From Gibbula magus (taxonomy: Eukaryota; Mollusca; Gastropoda; Trochida; Trochidae), in contig OW388298.1 in NCBI GenBank assembly GCA_936450465.1, positions 8,767,087 through 8,831,086 on the forward strand: a DNA stretch of 64,000 bases, read 5' to 3'. The notes beneath the pieces are model-generated. The model was not told the DNA's origin and did not search any database. It saw only the letters and a list, made by a program, of their open reading frames with translations. A program made the translations under genes and the position numbers. Position 1 is the stretch's first letter. Each line of letters begins with the position of its first letter. Below are positions 12,110 through 23,748 of this stretch, in pieces.

Positions 12110-12297
12110 GTGAAAACATTATGGTACGTTTCAGTAAGGTTTCCGCAAAGTTTTCAAAAAACGTTTCTCCAAAACGTTTCTAAAACGAAAAAAACCCTCC
12201 ACAATCTAACGTTTCAGAAACGTTTTTTTAAAATGTCCGAAACCTTGAAGAAACGTTCCAGAAACGTTGTAGAAACGTTCCCGTGTTTGCTGGGTCA
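12110..12297. repeat. Array of AAACGTTTC-type motifs ending in a CCCAGCAAAC terminus
   Basis: At least six copies of GAAACGTT or AACGTTTC in both orientations occur in about 190 bp, closing with TTCCCGTGTTTGCTGGGTC. Dense subterminal motif repeats are typical of EnSpm-type transposon ends, so this may be the right end of such an element (inference). No matching left end was found upstream. Confidence 0.45.
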
Positions 12298-12734
12298 GAT
12301 TATATTTAGTATTACAGAATGAACTAATGGGGCTACAGATAATGAGACTAATAATTTATTTTCTGAACAATGTTATGCAGGAAATGAAATGAAATTAACA
12401 TGGCACGAGTTTATTTGATCAAAAATGTAAAGGTCACATTGTTCCACGGTTACCTTTTGAAATACCTTCACCTAATGCAATTTAATTGGATTCATGGAAT
12501 AAAGAATATTGGTGTTTTCTCATTGTAGGCGTTGACAATGGCATCTTGTGTGCAGTGTTTGGGAAATGATGGGAAATGATACGAAATATTCTGTCTATAG
12601 AAACGTTAGTGTCGTCCTTGATGTTCTTCCTATATAGATTGGTTTGAGGGGGAATCTGAAGTCTGCCATTGAAAATACTGTGTCACCCAAAAATAAACAA
12701 TATCACATAATTTAAAAGACATAAATGTTTCTCA

Positions 12735-12980
12735 ACAGAGTGTGATTCAGGAGTGAGTTTAGATGGGTCCTTTCATGATCAGCAACAATGGGCGCAGCGC
12801 TCTGTATTGGGGATAGACTGTCTTTGTTTTTATCCCTGTCGGAAACCGAGACATTGGTTGAGGGAACTATGATGTCACCTTAGCGGTTTTATTTTTCTTC
12901 TTCAAAAATGCCCCTCTTCACCCAGCGGAACAAACGGGTACCCTGTGACAGGTGTGTTGGGGTGCCCTTCGGGTGCTATA
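12735..12980 (+). mobile_element. Degenerate SINE copy
   Basis: Carries the core blocks AGCAACAATGGGCGC, GTCACCTTAGCGG, CTTCACCCAGCGGAA and GTGCTATATAA in the same order as the fuller copy at 59242-59600. It is diverged and lacks the (ATT)n tail. Confidence 0.55.
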
Positions 12981-13339
12981 TAATTGGCAAATTCCAGAGA
13001 AGTTACATTCCATTGAGCATAATTCATTTTTTTTTAAAACAACAAGGGAAACTAGGGAAGTTATAATTGAACTTTCCCAATTTGAAACAGCCAAATTCCG
13101 AAGAAGTAGAAACCCACAACTTATTTGTATTTATCCCTGTATCAAGCTTCATACGGTAGAGCTAGGCCATTTAGTAGTTGAATGGGGGCACATTAAAGAG
13201 CTAATGAATATGTTGTTTTTGTCATGTTATGTCACGCATTATAAATGGCGTTATTTTTTTAAAAAGCACTAAGCACTGTTGTTGTAAATCATAAAAGTTT
13301 AATGCAAGTTCGTTCAACATAGTGACAATACAAAGGTGA

Positions 13340-13935
13340 AACTCGAGATTTGTGATCGAAAACCGGACAATGACGATGTCAATTGGTCAAATGAAATTTT
13401 CAAAGCGCTGGTCGACATATTACCCCTGTCAACAACAGTACAGAACACCCCCGTGTCAGGCGCTCAAGGATCAAATTCAGACTACTATCGTTACATACTG
13501 CTGGGTGGACAGATACACACTTCCAACTAAGTCACTTACCCAGGGTGACACCACAAGTCTTTCAACTCCGTGTGGGGGCAGGGAATGACCCTTCAAACTC
13601 TCAGTTTATCCATAAAATGAAACGGGTAACCCACCATGTGTCGAGCCGCGCCCATTGTTGCTGAACTTCACTAATAGCGGCCGACTGAGCTATTCACAGG
13701 AACACGGGTAGATAAAATTTATAGATCCTTTAACTATTGTACATATATATGGGAGGTTTCTACACATGTAAAAGGCTGTTACTCGATTTTAATTGAAACA
13801 AGTAATATCATATATTTGGCGATACGGTAAGAATATGTATGTCACGTGAATCTAATGAACTTAAATCAGCAGATGTGGTCTTCGGGCACATTTACAAGCC
13901 AAATAAAATATTATGAAAAGTTCTGAATGGCCATT
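13340..13935. mobile_element. TTAA family 1 element, decayed, with nested SINE
   Basis: Left part (GATCGAAAACCGGACAATG) and right part (TTACTCGATTTTAATTG, then AGCCAAAT.AAA.TTATGAAA) match internal parts of the element at 1535-2030. They are separated by SINE sequence at about 13518-13705. The termini are lost. Confidence 0.55.
13518..13705 (-). mobile_element. SINE fragment (minus strand)
   Basis: Reverse-strand match to the 59.2-kb SINE: TAGCTCAGTCGGCCGCTAT head, AGCAACAATGGGCGCGGC, GGGTTACCCG and GTCACCCTGGGTAAGTGAC. The 3' tail is missing. Confidence 0.65.
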
Positions 13936-14039
13936 TCAAATTTGAACTATAAAAGTAGATTCCAGATGTCTTGATCACTGACTATTACATATTTCTCCTC
14001 TGCTAAAGAGCACACTGCGAATATCATAAACAGTATAAA

Positions 14040-14150
14040 GATATCGCAGTATATGCTTACTCCTTCATCAGGAGAAATTGAGATAGCATACATTCCGAAA
14101 TAACGGGTCTGTTCACAATAAAGAAGTCATTATCCAGAGAGAAAAAAATG
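14040..14150 (+). repeat. Decayed Penelope-type terminal fragment
   Basis: Contains TTCATCAGGAG, ATTCCGAAATAACG and AAGAAGTCATTATCCAGAG, a diverged version of 975-1060. The hammerhead core is broken. Confidence 0.4.
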
Positions 14151-14477
14151 GGATTTCTTATGTTTTCGACTTGATATGATGTTTTGGTGCACTAGAAAAC
14201 TAGAGTAAGAAGAAAACGTGTTTACAGTTTACACAATCTGCAATTTACAAGTTATTGTGTTGCTTTGTGACGAGTCCCACACCCTCAGGGTCAGGCACAA
14301 ACCACCAGCATTGCATGACTGTCCCAACAGTTTATTAACACACCAACCTAGATCGTGACAACAATTAAGATTCAAGAACTTTATTCTTTATTACCCATTC
14401 TATTATATTTGTATCGCGCAAAAATATCAAGAAAAGGGTCCACTTCTTTTGAGACGGAAAGCTACAGTGACGAAACA

Positions 14478-14532
14478 GACAGACATGCAGAAAGGCAGAC
14501 AGACAGACGGACAGACAGACACACACACACAA
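14478..14532 (+). repeat. (ACAG)n / (AC)n microsatellite
   Basis: Runs of ACAG interrupted by AGGC and ACGG pass into (AC)n. The 83-aa open frame across it is a by-product of the repeat. The surrounding 14150-15030 shows no exon; about 14700-14810 resembles the core unit of tandem-repeat elements seen elsewhere (ACCCCAAAAG.CATA). Confidence 0.7.
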
Positions 14533-15029
14533 CGTCCAGATTAAACATTTCAACTAAGAACTTCGAAAGAAATTTACACCCCAAAACTGCTAATATAAAT
14601 AAATAAATAAATGATTAATGTTACAAAGAACACATTTGTTTGAGCTAGACCATATAGTATTTTACTATATTCTAAACTATCCAAATTTGCCTGTCCATAC
14701 ATAGGCCAAAATAATATAAAGTTGAAAACCCCAAAAGCCATACATCTGCACATAATGACTGCTTCATCGAGCTGGGCCTTAGTGTTCTGAGTTCTGATCC
14801 TAAAACGAAATTGTGTGTTGTGCTTTTATGGAAACAGTCACAAATACAAATCCAAAAGAAGTTGAGAATCCCTCAAAATCATATATACTCTGCTTGATTT
14901 GCATAGTGACAAACTGTTTTTTTTAATATGAATTTCAAGTTTTCTAATTCTGGTTTAAAACTAGTAGTTAGCATCTCAGAGATGCACGGACGCATCTCAC
15001 ATTATACACAGCCATAAAGCAGGTCACCC

Positions 15030-17166
15030 ATCTACACACCCTGTAATACGCTACTGCGTGAGGACGTTTGCTAGTGGTCGCTACGGTTTGCCATGGTCAC
15101 AGCAACGGCTCGCTATGCTTATGTCAGTTTTTTAGATGCTGTGTTGCCTCAGAAATTGTGTAAATAAAGCCAAAAATTTTACCTTCTATGAGATATATTT
15201 ATTGTTATTTGGTAAAATATTAATTAAGGATTAATTTGATCTGAAAAACTTACCAAATGAAACGGGAATTATGAAAATATTCAATATCATACGGTAAAAT
15301 ATGGCATGCAATGGAAGAAATGACTTTTTGTATTGTCCAAATAAACATACATTTCAGTAACTAATGTGGAAATAGAAAACAGATATCACAGAAAGCATGT
15401 GTGTACGTTGGTATAGATAATTTCAATTACATAATGAAGTTATGAAGACATTTATAATTTGACATGTTACGGTTGCTACATGTAGAGGCAACGGTCGCTG
15501 GTGGCAAGTTGTTTTCGATGAAACGGTTCGCTAGCATTGTTTTACAGTTTTTTTGCAGCTATTACTATGACTAATCTTAATAGAATCAAACAACTAAATA
15601 AACTGAAATTGTCTTGCAGGTCAATGAAGTACATGTGTCACAACTGCGATGTTAAAAGTGACTTTTTATGACAAAATCAAATATTCTCAATTTCTGTGAT
15701 AATCATGCAGATAATGAACCGAAAATCAAACAGTACGTTTTTCGTCACTGACGATATGTAACTACGAAATTTTAAAGTTGTGCCTAACCAATAAATAAGT
15801 AATGTTCCCTGAGAGCATTCTCTTCCCACAGAGGTTACTCCCTTCAGATTTCCGATCCTACCCTCTGTTGTTTTTCGCTTGTAATTGAGAGCAGAACCAA
15901 AGTCCCCTAGCGGTGGAAAGAGAAATCTCATACCGTATCCCTGCTTCTTAACCAATGAAAACTCATCTTTAATTGGCCATGTCAACCGGGTGACTTCACA
16001 GATCTAGGCATTTTACTCTGAAGGGTCTTGCTCATTAGCATATGTCATTCGAATATGTCTGATTTAATAACGCAAATGAACTTTTTTTGGTATTTGTCTC
16101 TGATTTGGTCTTCTTTATTTATAAGTATGTTTATGATCAATAGTTTTCACAATATCAATTAGCATATTTCGAGGGAAACACGGGAAAACAAGAAAACGTT
16201 GGTCTTACGTTTATTTTATCATTATGACGTGTCATTGGCAAATGTCACTTTTACAACGACATCGCTGATTGCACAGCTGGATTCAATTGCAACCAATCAG
16301 GACACTACCTTTCCGCGTAGGATCGAAAACTCTGAAGGGAGTAACCTCTGTGGGAAGAGAATGCCCTGAGAGTGCACTGAGGGTAGGCTAACTGAAAGTG
16401 ACACGATTTTCATAGATTCCCGTACAAGTACCGGTAGTGATACAGAATCATGAAGCAGTATCTCATCGATTCATGATTTCATGATGAAAAGTTACGACTC
16501 TTTCAGATAAATTTATCAAAATTACAGTAGCTGTTTTTTGCAAATATCATTATGCAGAGAGTTAAATACACTAATGATTCATATTGAATTACTGTTTTGA
16601 TCTTAAATTTATATTTACAAATTCGAATAACTGTTCTGCATGTTTTATTTCATGTTGCGGTGGCATAGCAACCCGTAACATACATTGTAGCGAACCGTAT
16701 TTTCGCATATGGCTTACCATTAGCAACCGTAACATGTCAAAATATAAATGTCTTCATAACTTCATTACTTAATTGAAATTATCTATACAAACTTACACAC
16801 ATGCTTTCTGTAATATCTGCTTTCTATTACCACATTTGTTACTGAAATGTATGTTGTTTTGACAATTAAAAAAGTCATTTCTTCAACTGCATGCCCGACT
16901 TTACCATATAACATTGAATATTTTCACAACTCCCGTTTCATTTGGTAAGTTTTTCAGGTCAAATTAATCCTTAATTATAATGTTACCAATAACGATAAAT
17001 ATGTCTCAAAGAAGGTAAAATTGTGACTTTCCTTACACAATTTCTGAGGCAACACAACATCTCAAAATTTGACATAAGCATAGCGAGCCGTTGCTGTGAC
17101 CATAGCAAACCGTAACGACCACTAGCAAACGTCCTCACGCAGTAGCGTATTACAGGGTGTGATCTA
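15030..17166. mobile_element. 2.1-kb fold-back element with 5-bp target duplication
   Basis: The element proper is 15035-17161. Its ends CACACCCTGTAATACGC and GCGTATTACAGGGTGTG are exact reverse complements, flanked by ATCTA at 15030-15034 and 17162-17166. The arms stay complementary with gaps almost to the centre: GTTTGCTAGTGGTCG near the ends, GAAACGGGAATTATGAAAA further in, and AGAGGTTACTCCCTTCAGA (about 15830) against its complement (about 16335). No transposase is present. A 5-bp duplication with a CAC start is also seen in Transib/RAG-type elements, but the rest of the terminus does not match, so I leave the superfamily open. Confidence 0.85.
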
Positions 17167-17204
17167 GGTTGTGGCGCCAATCAATGTTGCTGAAAATTGT
17201 GATT

Positions 17205-17550
17205 CATGCTTATGAGGCCGCTTTCAAGAGTATTTCACTTCTATTGCAGTGGCTAAAATCAGCATAATGTAGAGAGTAAGCCGACAACACCAATGTGGAT
17301 ATGCATTGCAGTAAAACCTGCACGCAGCGTCTGGAACCAGCGTTCCATTGGCTGAACTTCCCTGAAATGTAGTGTACACAAACCTTTCTCCACAGCAGAC
17401 AAAGTTCACAAGTCCCTGGCGAGAATCGAACCCCAGACCTCTTGGTCAGAAGCAGAACACACTGACAACTGTACGAACCCGCCCCTGAACGTCGCTGAGA
17501 GTAGTCAACTGAGCTGGGTACACGGCCAGTTGCCGCCATTGTTAACGGCT
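17205..17550 (-). mobile_element. tRNA-derived SINE (minus strand)
   Basis: On the minus strand there is an A-box-like AGCTCAGTTGACTACTCTC and then a B-box region TCTGGGGTTCGATTCTCGCC preceded by CTGACCAAGAGG, the pattern of a tRNA-like RNA polymerase III promoter. A non-tRNA body follows to about 17205. Part of the body also occurs at 5685-5745. Confidence 0.65.
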
Positions 17551-17584
17551 GCTATTATTTATAGGGGATAATACACGACCTTCC

Positions 17585-18300
17585 ATTTAAAACCACTTTA
17601 TTAAACGAGTTACTTATTTGGTATAAAACGAGCAAAAGCGAGTGTGATGTCATCTCCTTCACGAGTTTAATAGAAACGGTAATATATGGAAGGCAGTTTA
17701 GTATTCGGTTCATTACTTACAAATTTAATCAAGCCGACAGTGTGCTGCAACGACTTCCACTATTCACATCCGGGAGCTACTCAAGGGCCAGTACCACGTT
17801 TTTTACAAAATTTATTTTTTCACATTTCCCATTATTAATGATAGTAGGTATATATGTCATATGTATTTACTTTAGAGGGTAAAACATTTTATAACACAAA
17901 CCAATTATCTGTAGTGGTAATAACGGTGTTGCCTATAAAGCAAAAATTGCATGGTGGTAATTTTATTGTGAACATATTTCATTATTTTGGATGACAAAAA
18001 CTATTCTCATGGAAGACAGAAGGATGTTTTACTATTGGTAACATTATTTTTCAAATACATTTCATTGACTTATTTTAGCGAGAAAAAAAACATCCTCCAA
18101 GCAGCGGCGTGCGCATGTCAAGTCAAGCCTACACAGGGGCCTGTAAGCACTACGAAGGAGGAAGTCCGAGGTGCGCAGACCTCCTGCGTGGAGGATGGGA
18201 AAAACGAGCTACTGCCCCTTTAAAAAATCCCCCATTCATGCCGTGATGGCGTACAACCATTGTGACGTCACAGCTGCACACTGTTATGATGTCATAATTT
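17585..18300. mobile_element. Palindromic element, copy C, split by a TTAA element
   Basis: Hairpin part at about 17585-17712 (TTATTAAACGAGTT; CGAGCAAAAGCGAGT; CAGTTTAGTATTCGG). The characteristic tail with paired CRE-like sites (TGACGTCA 18263-18270, TGATGTCA 18287-18294) resumes after the element at 17781-18223. More diverged than copies A and B. Confidence 0.6.
17781..18223. mobile_element. TTAA-flanked MITE (family 2), older copy
   Basis: The right end GAGCTACTGCCCCT abuts TTAA (18220-18223). The left end AGGGCCAGTACCACG is diverged and its flank is TCAA. The interior matches 25210-25563 in the opposite orientation (CCTATAAAGCAAAAATTGCATGG region). It carries an extra stretch of about 90 bp (18100-18190) absent from the other copy. 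Confidence 0.65.
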
Positions 18301-21300
18301 TATGGAATTCTTCCTCTTGTTATATCCCCTATCTTTGTCCTGAAGTGTTCATTCCCCTGTCACTCCCATGTCTTTTAATTTAGCGTTGATGGTCAGATTT
18401 CCACTAACAGTCCATCCAGTCATTCTATAAACAGGATGTATTCGCTCAAATGTTTACATTGTTCGTGAAAGTAATCAGCTTCCAGTAAATAATATCAAAG
18501 CGTTTTCAAAATGACAATTCACCAAAAGAAAATGGCTCAATTGCAATCCAAATGTATTCCAAATCCCCCAAATTTGACTTCGTGGTTGTAATAATTTGGC
18601 AAATCAAGAATGATCTGTTTTTAAAACGATGGCCTGAAACAGCTCACAAGAACACATCTTTCCGAGAAATGCAGTACCAAGAAATCAGTGTAGGGCTCGT
18701 CTTCAAATTTGTTTTGTTTAGAATTCTCTGTGACACAACCCGTCATTTTAAAATGAGATAAAACAATCAGATCAGCACTAAAATTGTTGTTTGGTTACTC
18801 AGCAGCTACTTTTTAAAATATCAGAATTGATTTTGAAAGACTTTTGCATTTTTTAATGTAACTACTATTTAACATTTTGAAACGACCCCTACTGTCGGGC
18901 CAGCTCTTCCCTTTGCCGGATGTTGTTTTCGCTTGGACATGGCCGCCTTAAGAGAGTCTTTTGGATTGTGTTGACACGAGTTTTGCACCAGATCTATGTG
19001 CAAGATCTAAGACTTGGATACCTATATCTACTCGTGACATTCTCTTGGACTGGACTACAAGCATCAGACGTCGCCCGTGTTCGCTAAGAACTCCTAGAGT
19101 CGAGAGAGATGTGTCCGCTGGCTGAGAGGAGACGAGAATCGGCTATGGACAGTATGGTAGAGCTAAGACATTTTGATTTTTCTATACATGTGTAACTTTG
19201 TTGATAGAATTGTCTTCAATTTACCCAATATCGGACATCACCCGTCTGTAGAGATACTCTTTGCTTTGACTTGTGACCGTAACAGGTGATTGTAAATATA
19301 ACCATCAAATCAGGCGATGACAGCCGCTGGGCTTCAGTTCATTTATAAATATAATGGTTTATCGAAACACCCAAGCCGTGATCAGGATCATTTGCATTTA
19401 TATATTTTTGCATTTTTTTTATGAATAAGTGTCGACAAGAAAAAGAGACAAGGACATTATTGTATTTAAAAAGACGTGCGAATAAGACCGGAGTCTTTTT
19501 GCAGGAGTAGGGGCTGGGCTCAGTAATGTGTTCCTACACCAAAAGTAGTCAAAATATTCAAGAATATAGTGCAATCTTTAAAAAGAAAAAAAGGATGTTT
19601 CTTAGATTTCCAAGTCTGTTTATCATAAAGAATCTGTTTTTCATTTCGTAAGCTACATTAGAGCTCGTTTTGGTCAGAAATCTTTACTATGATTTTTTCA
19701 ACTTTTCTTCAATTTTTCGAAAGCAAAACACTTTTTCAACTTCTGTCTTCAGACTGCTGAATTCTTGCTTTGTCATCGTCGCACTGTTGCCCCGGAACTA
19801 ACTTTTGTTTTAAGTTAAAATCCACTGAGGCCTATATCATTGAAACAGACACTTTTCTGGCCTTTTTTATGATTAATATTACCTCCAATAAATGTTGACA
19901 AATTTAGGCTGAACATTTAAAGTTTTAAAAGTTTTAAGTAGTAAATGATTTTGGACATGTGTATTCATGGGCGAGGCCGCAGCACTGCCATGTTTGTATA
20001 TACAAAATAATGCTTTTTTTCAAATTTTGAAGAACGCTTTGCAGATATCTGTTAGAAGCAATACTATATTTAATCTGTTATTCAGTTCTTACTGCACAAA
20101 TTGGAGAATTTGGGCGGCAAATCTTGACTATGAAATTTTCTGACTTTTCAAGAATTTCTGCCGTGAGATTGCTGCCAGCTCGGCTGTCGGCAGTGAACGT
20201 GGTCACGTGATTTCTGACCTTGACCTTTGTTCAAACAACTGATTGACACCTTTAGAATCCCTCACCAATAATTTAATCATACTTATTTTAATATATGTCC
20301 ATTGGTGACAAACTAAGCATTTGACAATTGAGTAAGTATGATAAATATTGTCATGTGAGATGATTTGTGTACATGGGACTTGTCTGAGTGACCATCCTTC
20401 CGTTTGTCCATCTCTGAACAGTGCATCTCTATCCATTGAACTTGTTTCTCCTGAATATCTCTAGACTAACACTTGTCATAATTTTTTTTTTTAAATACCC
20501 TGAGTTTTGAGATTGTTTTGTGCCTTTTGAACAAATCAATCATCTTTGGGCAAATTTATTATTTACTTACCTTTTCGTCTACTAGTCTAGTTTTGTAAAA
20601 TTTTGAGTTTTCAAGTGTTATGCCAAGAATGTAGGTATTAGATGTCATTGTGCCTATTGATGAAATTTATAAGCCGTGACCTAATTTTCATATTATTCAC
20701 TTTTAAAAATGTATTCGTCTACATTGTATCTCTCAAAAACTTTTCAGAGACTCAGAGACAGATTTGGTACAAAGAATAAAATAACTTGTTGCTCTAGTCA
20801 TGTCTTTTGCAGCCATTAATAATGGGGAACCCTGATACGAAACTGCGTCATAGGTGGCGCTGCGGAATTTCCGTCCTTGTTGATAGCTCTGTATGTTGCT
20901 CTTTACCGTCAAAACCCTTGACCGACAGCGACGTGTTGCGTGATGCAGCCAAATACTTTGTCAATGAAATAATTTTAGCTGAAAATTCCAGTTGTATCGG
21001 CTCAAAAAAGATAATTACAAAATTGATTTCCATGGAAACAAGTATCTTTACAATGAATACGTTTGTCATAAAATATTTTAAATCGCGGGCACGAATGTTC
21101 CGAACCCGGAAGTAAACAAATTTACGTTTGCATTGACCGTCAGTCATTTTCGATGAGGTGAAATTGTTATATTTTAACTATTTTTAATTTATGATTTGAG
21201 AATATTAGAATTGCCACTTTATGAAATTGAAGCAGATTTTGGAAAAGGATATACATGATGTTTACTTATAATTTATATTGATCAATACAGTCACATGTTG

Positions 21301-21395
21301 ATATTCTATCCGTGTGTTTACTAACTTTTAATTTCTGGTGTCCTTTTACTTGAAACTTAATCTAGATCGCAATTTCTATATAATTATAAGATAAA
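18300..21395. other. Long stretch without recognised genes
   Basis: No exon or element with clear ends. About 18890-19350 is noticeably more GC-rich than its surroundings and not coding as far as I can see. Around 20825-20890 and 21085-21120 there is similarity (opposite strand) to 42680-42780, sharing GGTGGCGC, CGGAAT.TCCGTCC and CCCGGAAGTA, so an uncharacterised dispersed repeat lies here. Confidence 0.4.
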
Positions 21396-21398
21396 TAG

Positions 21399-21542
21399 TT
21401 GCGTTTGTAAAATTTCCGGGATTCATTGCTATTCAACACCCGCAAATTTAGTTTAAAACCGACGTCGTTAGTCGGAGGTTTTAAACGCTGAAATTTGCGG
21501 GTGTTGAATAGCAATGAATCCCGGAAATTTTACAAACGCAAT
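21399..21542. repeat. Near-perfect 144-bp hairpin
   Basis: Left arm starts TTGCGTTTGTAAAATTTCCG and continues through GAATAGC-complementary and GCAAATTT blocks. The right arm from about 21480 is its reverse complement, ending AAATTTTACAAACGCAA. The centre (CCGACGTCGTTAGTCGG) is itself self-complementary. A paired TGACGTCA signature follows at 21883-21914, as in the palindromic family at 5.0 and 33.6 kb. A variant of the arm (TTTGCGGGTATTCATTGTCA) appears again at about 22181, possibly the far end of the same element. Confidence 0.75.
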
Positions 21543-22353
21543 TTTTTATCGATATTGTAACATGACCGTTAGTTAACAGGCGTTTTGAAACGAACTCTCT
21601 TTTTGCGTACCTATCTTTGAGTGGAAAGGACTTTGCGACTGTTCCATTTTTGTAAGAGGTGTGGTCAGGTCAAAACAAATGTAAAAACGCGGCGTAATAT
21701 GTACATTAGCAACAATTTACACATAAGCTCAAACAGTGTCACTCAACTTTGTTCACATCACAATATTAACTTATCCTTTTAGATGGCGATAAACATTTAT
21801 CTACGACATCGACACAGTAAAAGACCTAGGAACAAAAATCGTAAACTTGCCCTAACCCATTGTGACAATGGCGCTAGCATTGTGACGTCAAAACGGTTGA
21901 TCACTATGACGTCATGCCATAGCAACGGCATTCGGTAAAAAAAACCGCATGGAAGAAGGCGTCAAATCTTACTAGTTGAAAACATTTTATTTACTTGAAA
22001 CTAATTAATTTTGAGAGTTATTTGTTACCTATACTGATATACACAAGTAAGAATATGACAATGCCACCTGTAAAATTTGAGTAAGGGGCACATATTAAGA
22101 GAAATAGAAAAAATAAATTTTGAGTCGGGCCGAATCTTGTGAACACGATGTTTATGTTCGCGGTGATTCGCCCCAAGTAATTTGCGGGTATTCATTGTCA
22201 TTCAACATATGCAAATCAACCAATCAGAATCAAGGATACACCGAAATCATGTTACAATACAAATATGATATTTGAAATACTATTTGCTGACAAATATTAA
22301 GATTGTTTAAATGTAGACCAATTACATTAATAAAATATATAATTAATATTATT

Positions 22354-23496
22354 ATTAATGTACTATTAATTTAGACCAGATTTAAATCTGCGCTGGAACC
22401 CAGAGAATTTCAAGATTCTCGGAATAATATTTTCAATTGATTATACTAAAATGATCAAACATAATTTTGAAAGTAAAATTTACGAAATGGAAGAAATCAT
22501 AAAAAGATGGATGAAAAGAACCATAACTCCTCTAGGGAAAATTGCTATAATAAAAGCATTGCTCATTTCTAAATTAAATTTCCTTTTTCTCACCCTTCCC
22601 AACCCACCAACAGATTTCCTTAAAAAATTAAATCAAATTCTATTTAGCTTCCTCTTGGATAACAAGCCTGACAAAATAAAGCGGTCAGTGGTTTGTAAAC
22701 CTATTGCTGAAGGAGGACTTGGAATGATAGATATATATGCTTATGTTGATGCTTTGAAAATAACATGCATGAGGAAATTACTTTGCACAGGTTATGATAG
22801 GAAGTGGAAGAGTCTTCAATGATTGCCCTTTTATATAATAAAAACATTCTTATTGATGACAAATGCTTAAATAGTAAAGTTCCATGAACATGACATTGTT
22901 AATATATCTTGCTTGTTGGATGATAATTGTGAATTTATGTCACTTGAACATTTTTGTCATGTCTTTCTCAAGATTAATTTTCTTGAATTTCATGGAATCT
23001 TAAAAGCAGTTGATAAATATCGCAAAAACCTTGGCATACAAAAAACATATGATTTTATATTAGATGACTTTACATGCTTATGTATAAGTAATCTTTTCTC
23101 ATGTAAAAAAGGATAAAAAAGCTATTATTTTCAATTAACTAATAATAATGAAAGACCAAAAATAACCGAGAAATGAGAAGAGGAGTTTTTGATAAATATA
23201 AACTGGCTTAAGACATTTAAAAAACCCATTCCAAACCACTCTAGATCCAAAATTAAGATGGATGCAAATCAGACTGCTTCACAGAATCCTACCTGTAAAC
23301 ACCTATTTGAGCAAAAGGGTTAGTTAATTATTTAATTTACTAATTTATTATTTAATTCTCTATTTCCGTGTTTATTCTCTTATAGTTTATATAAAACTCT
23401 GTTATTAACATTATGTAAGTACTTGCAACACTGTACTCATGGAAAATGATATCAGGTGAATAAAAAAAAAAAATTAAAAAAAAATTAATGTACTAT
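22354..23496 (+). mobile_element. 5'-truncated L1/Tx1-like LINE with 13-bp target duplication
   Basis: ATTAATGTACTAT occurs at 22354-22366 and 23484-23496. Between them the + strand encodes the C-terminal part of a non-LTR reverse transcriptase, ending in an A-rich tail (23461-23483). Recognisable blocks are WNPENFKILGI, RTITPLGKIAIIKALL, DKIKRSVVCKPIAEGGLGM (22451-22822), a second frame at 22913-23116, and KLRWMQIRLLHRILPVNTYL near 23250-23310. Frame changes and stops show it is dead. The catalytic FADD-type motif and everything upstream are absent. The 13-bp duplication plus tail is classic target-primed reverse transcription. Confidence 0.9.
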
Positions 23497-23718
23497 ACAG
23501 CATATGAACTTATGTTTTTGACAGATAAATTTGTGCTGCTTATTCAATATGATTCAATTACCTTTATTAAATATATTCTAATATTCCTATAAATGAAACA
23601 TTTCAAGTAAATGCAATATAAACATATTTTTAAAAAAACCAAAACTAGCAAATAAAGGTCTTAATTTTAAATTCTTACGTCAAATTTAGGTCCAGTAAAA
23701 ATATGTAAATTAAGCACA

Positions 23719-23748
23719 TGACGTCAACACTCTGCATATATGATGTCA
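23719..23748. promoter_or_regulatory. Paired CRE-like sites
   Basis: TGACGTCA at 23719-23726 and TGATGTCA at 23741-23748, 22 bp start to start, the same arrangement as in the palindromic elements. No hairpin is visible beside it, so this may be a relic tail. Confidence 0.45.

Noticed and set aside
14355..14606. 83-aa frame with RQTDRRTDRHTHT
   Set aside because: Encoded by an ACAG/AC microsatellite.
18890..19520. Possible solo LTR starting TGTCGGGCC
   Set aside because: No matching CA end or 5-bp target duplication could be placed, and there was no second copy in the window.
20807..21147. About 100-aa frames on both strands
   Set aside because: No motifs, overlapping in antisense, and located in a dispersed repeat.
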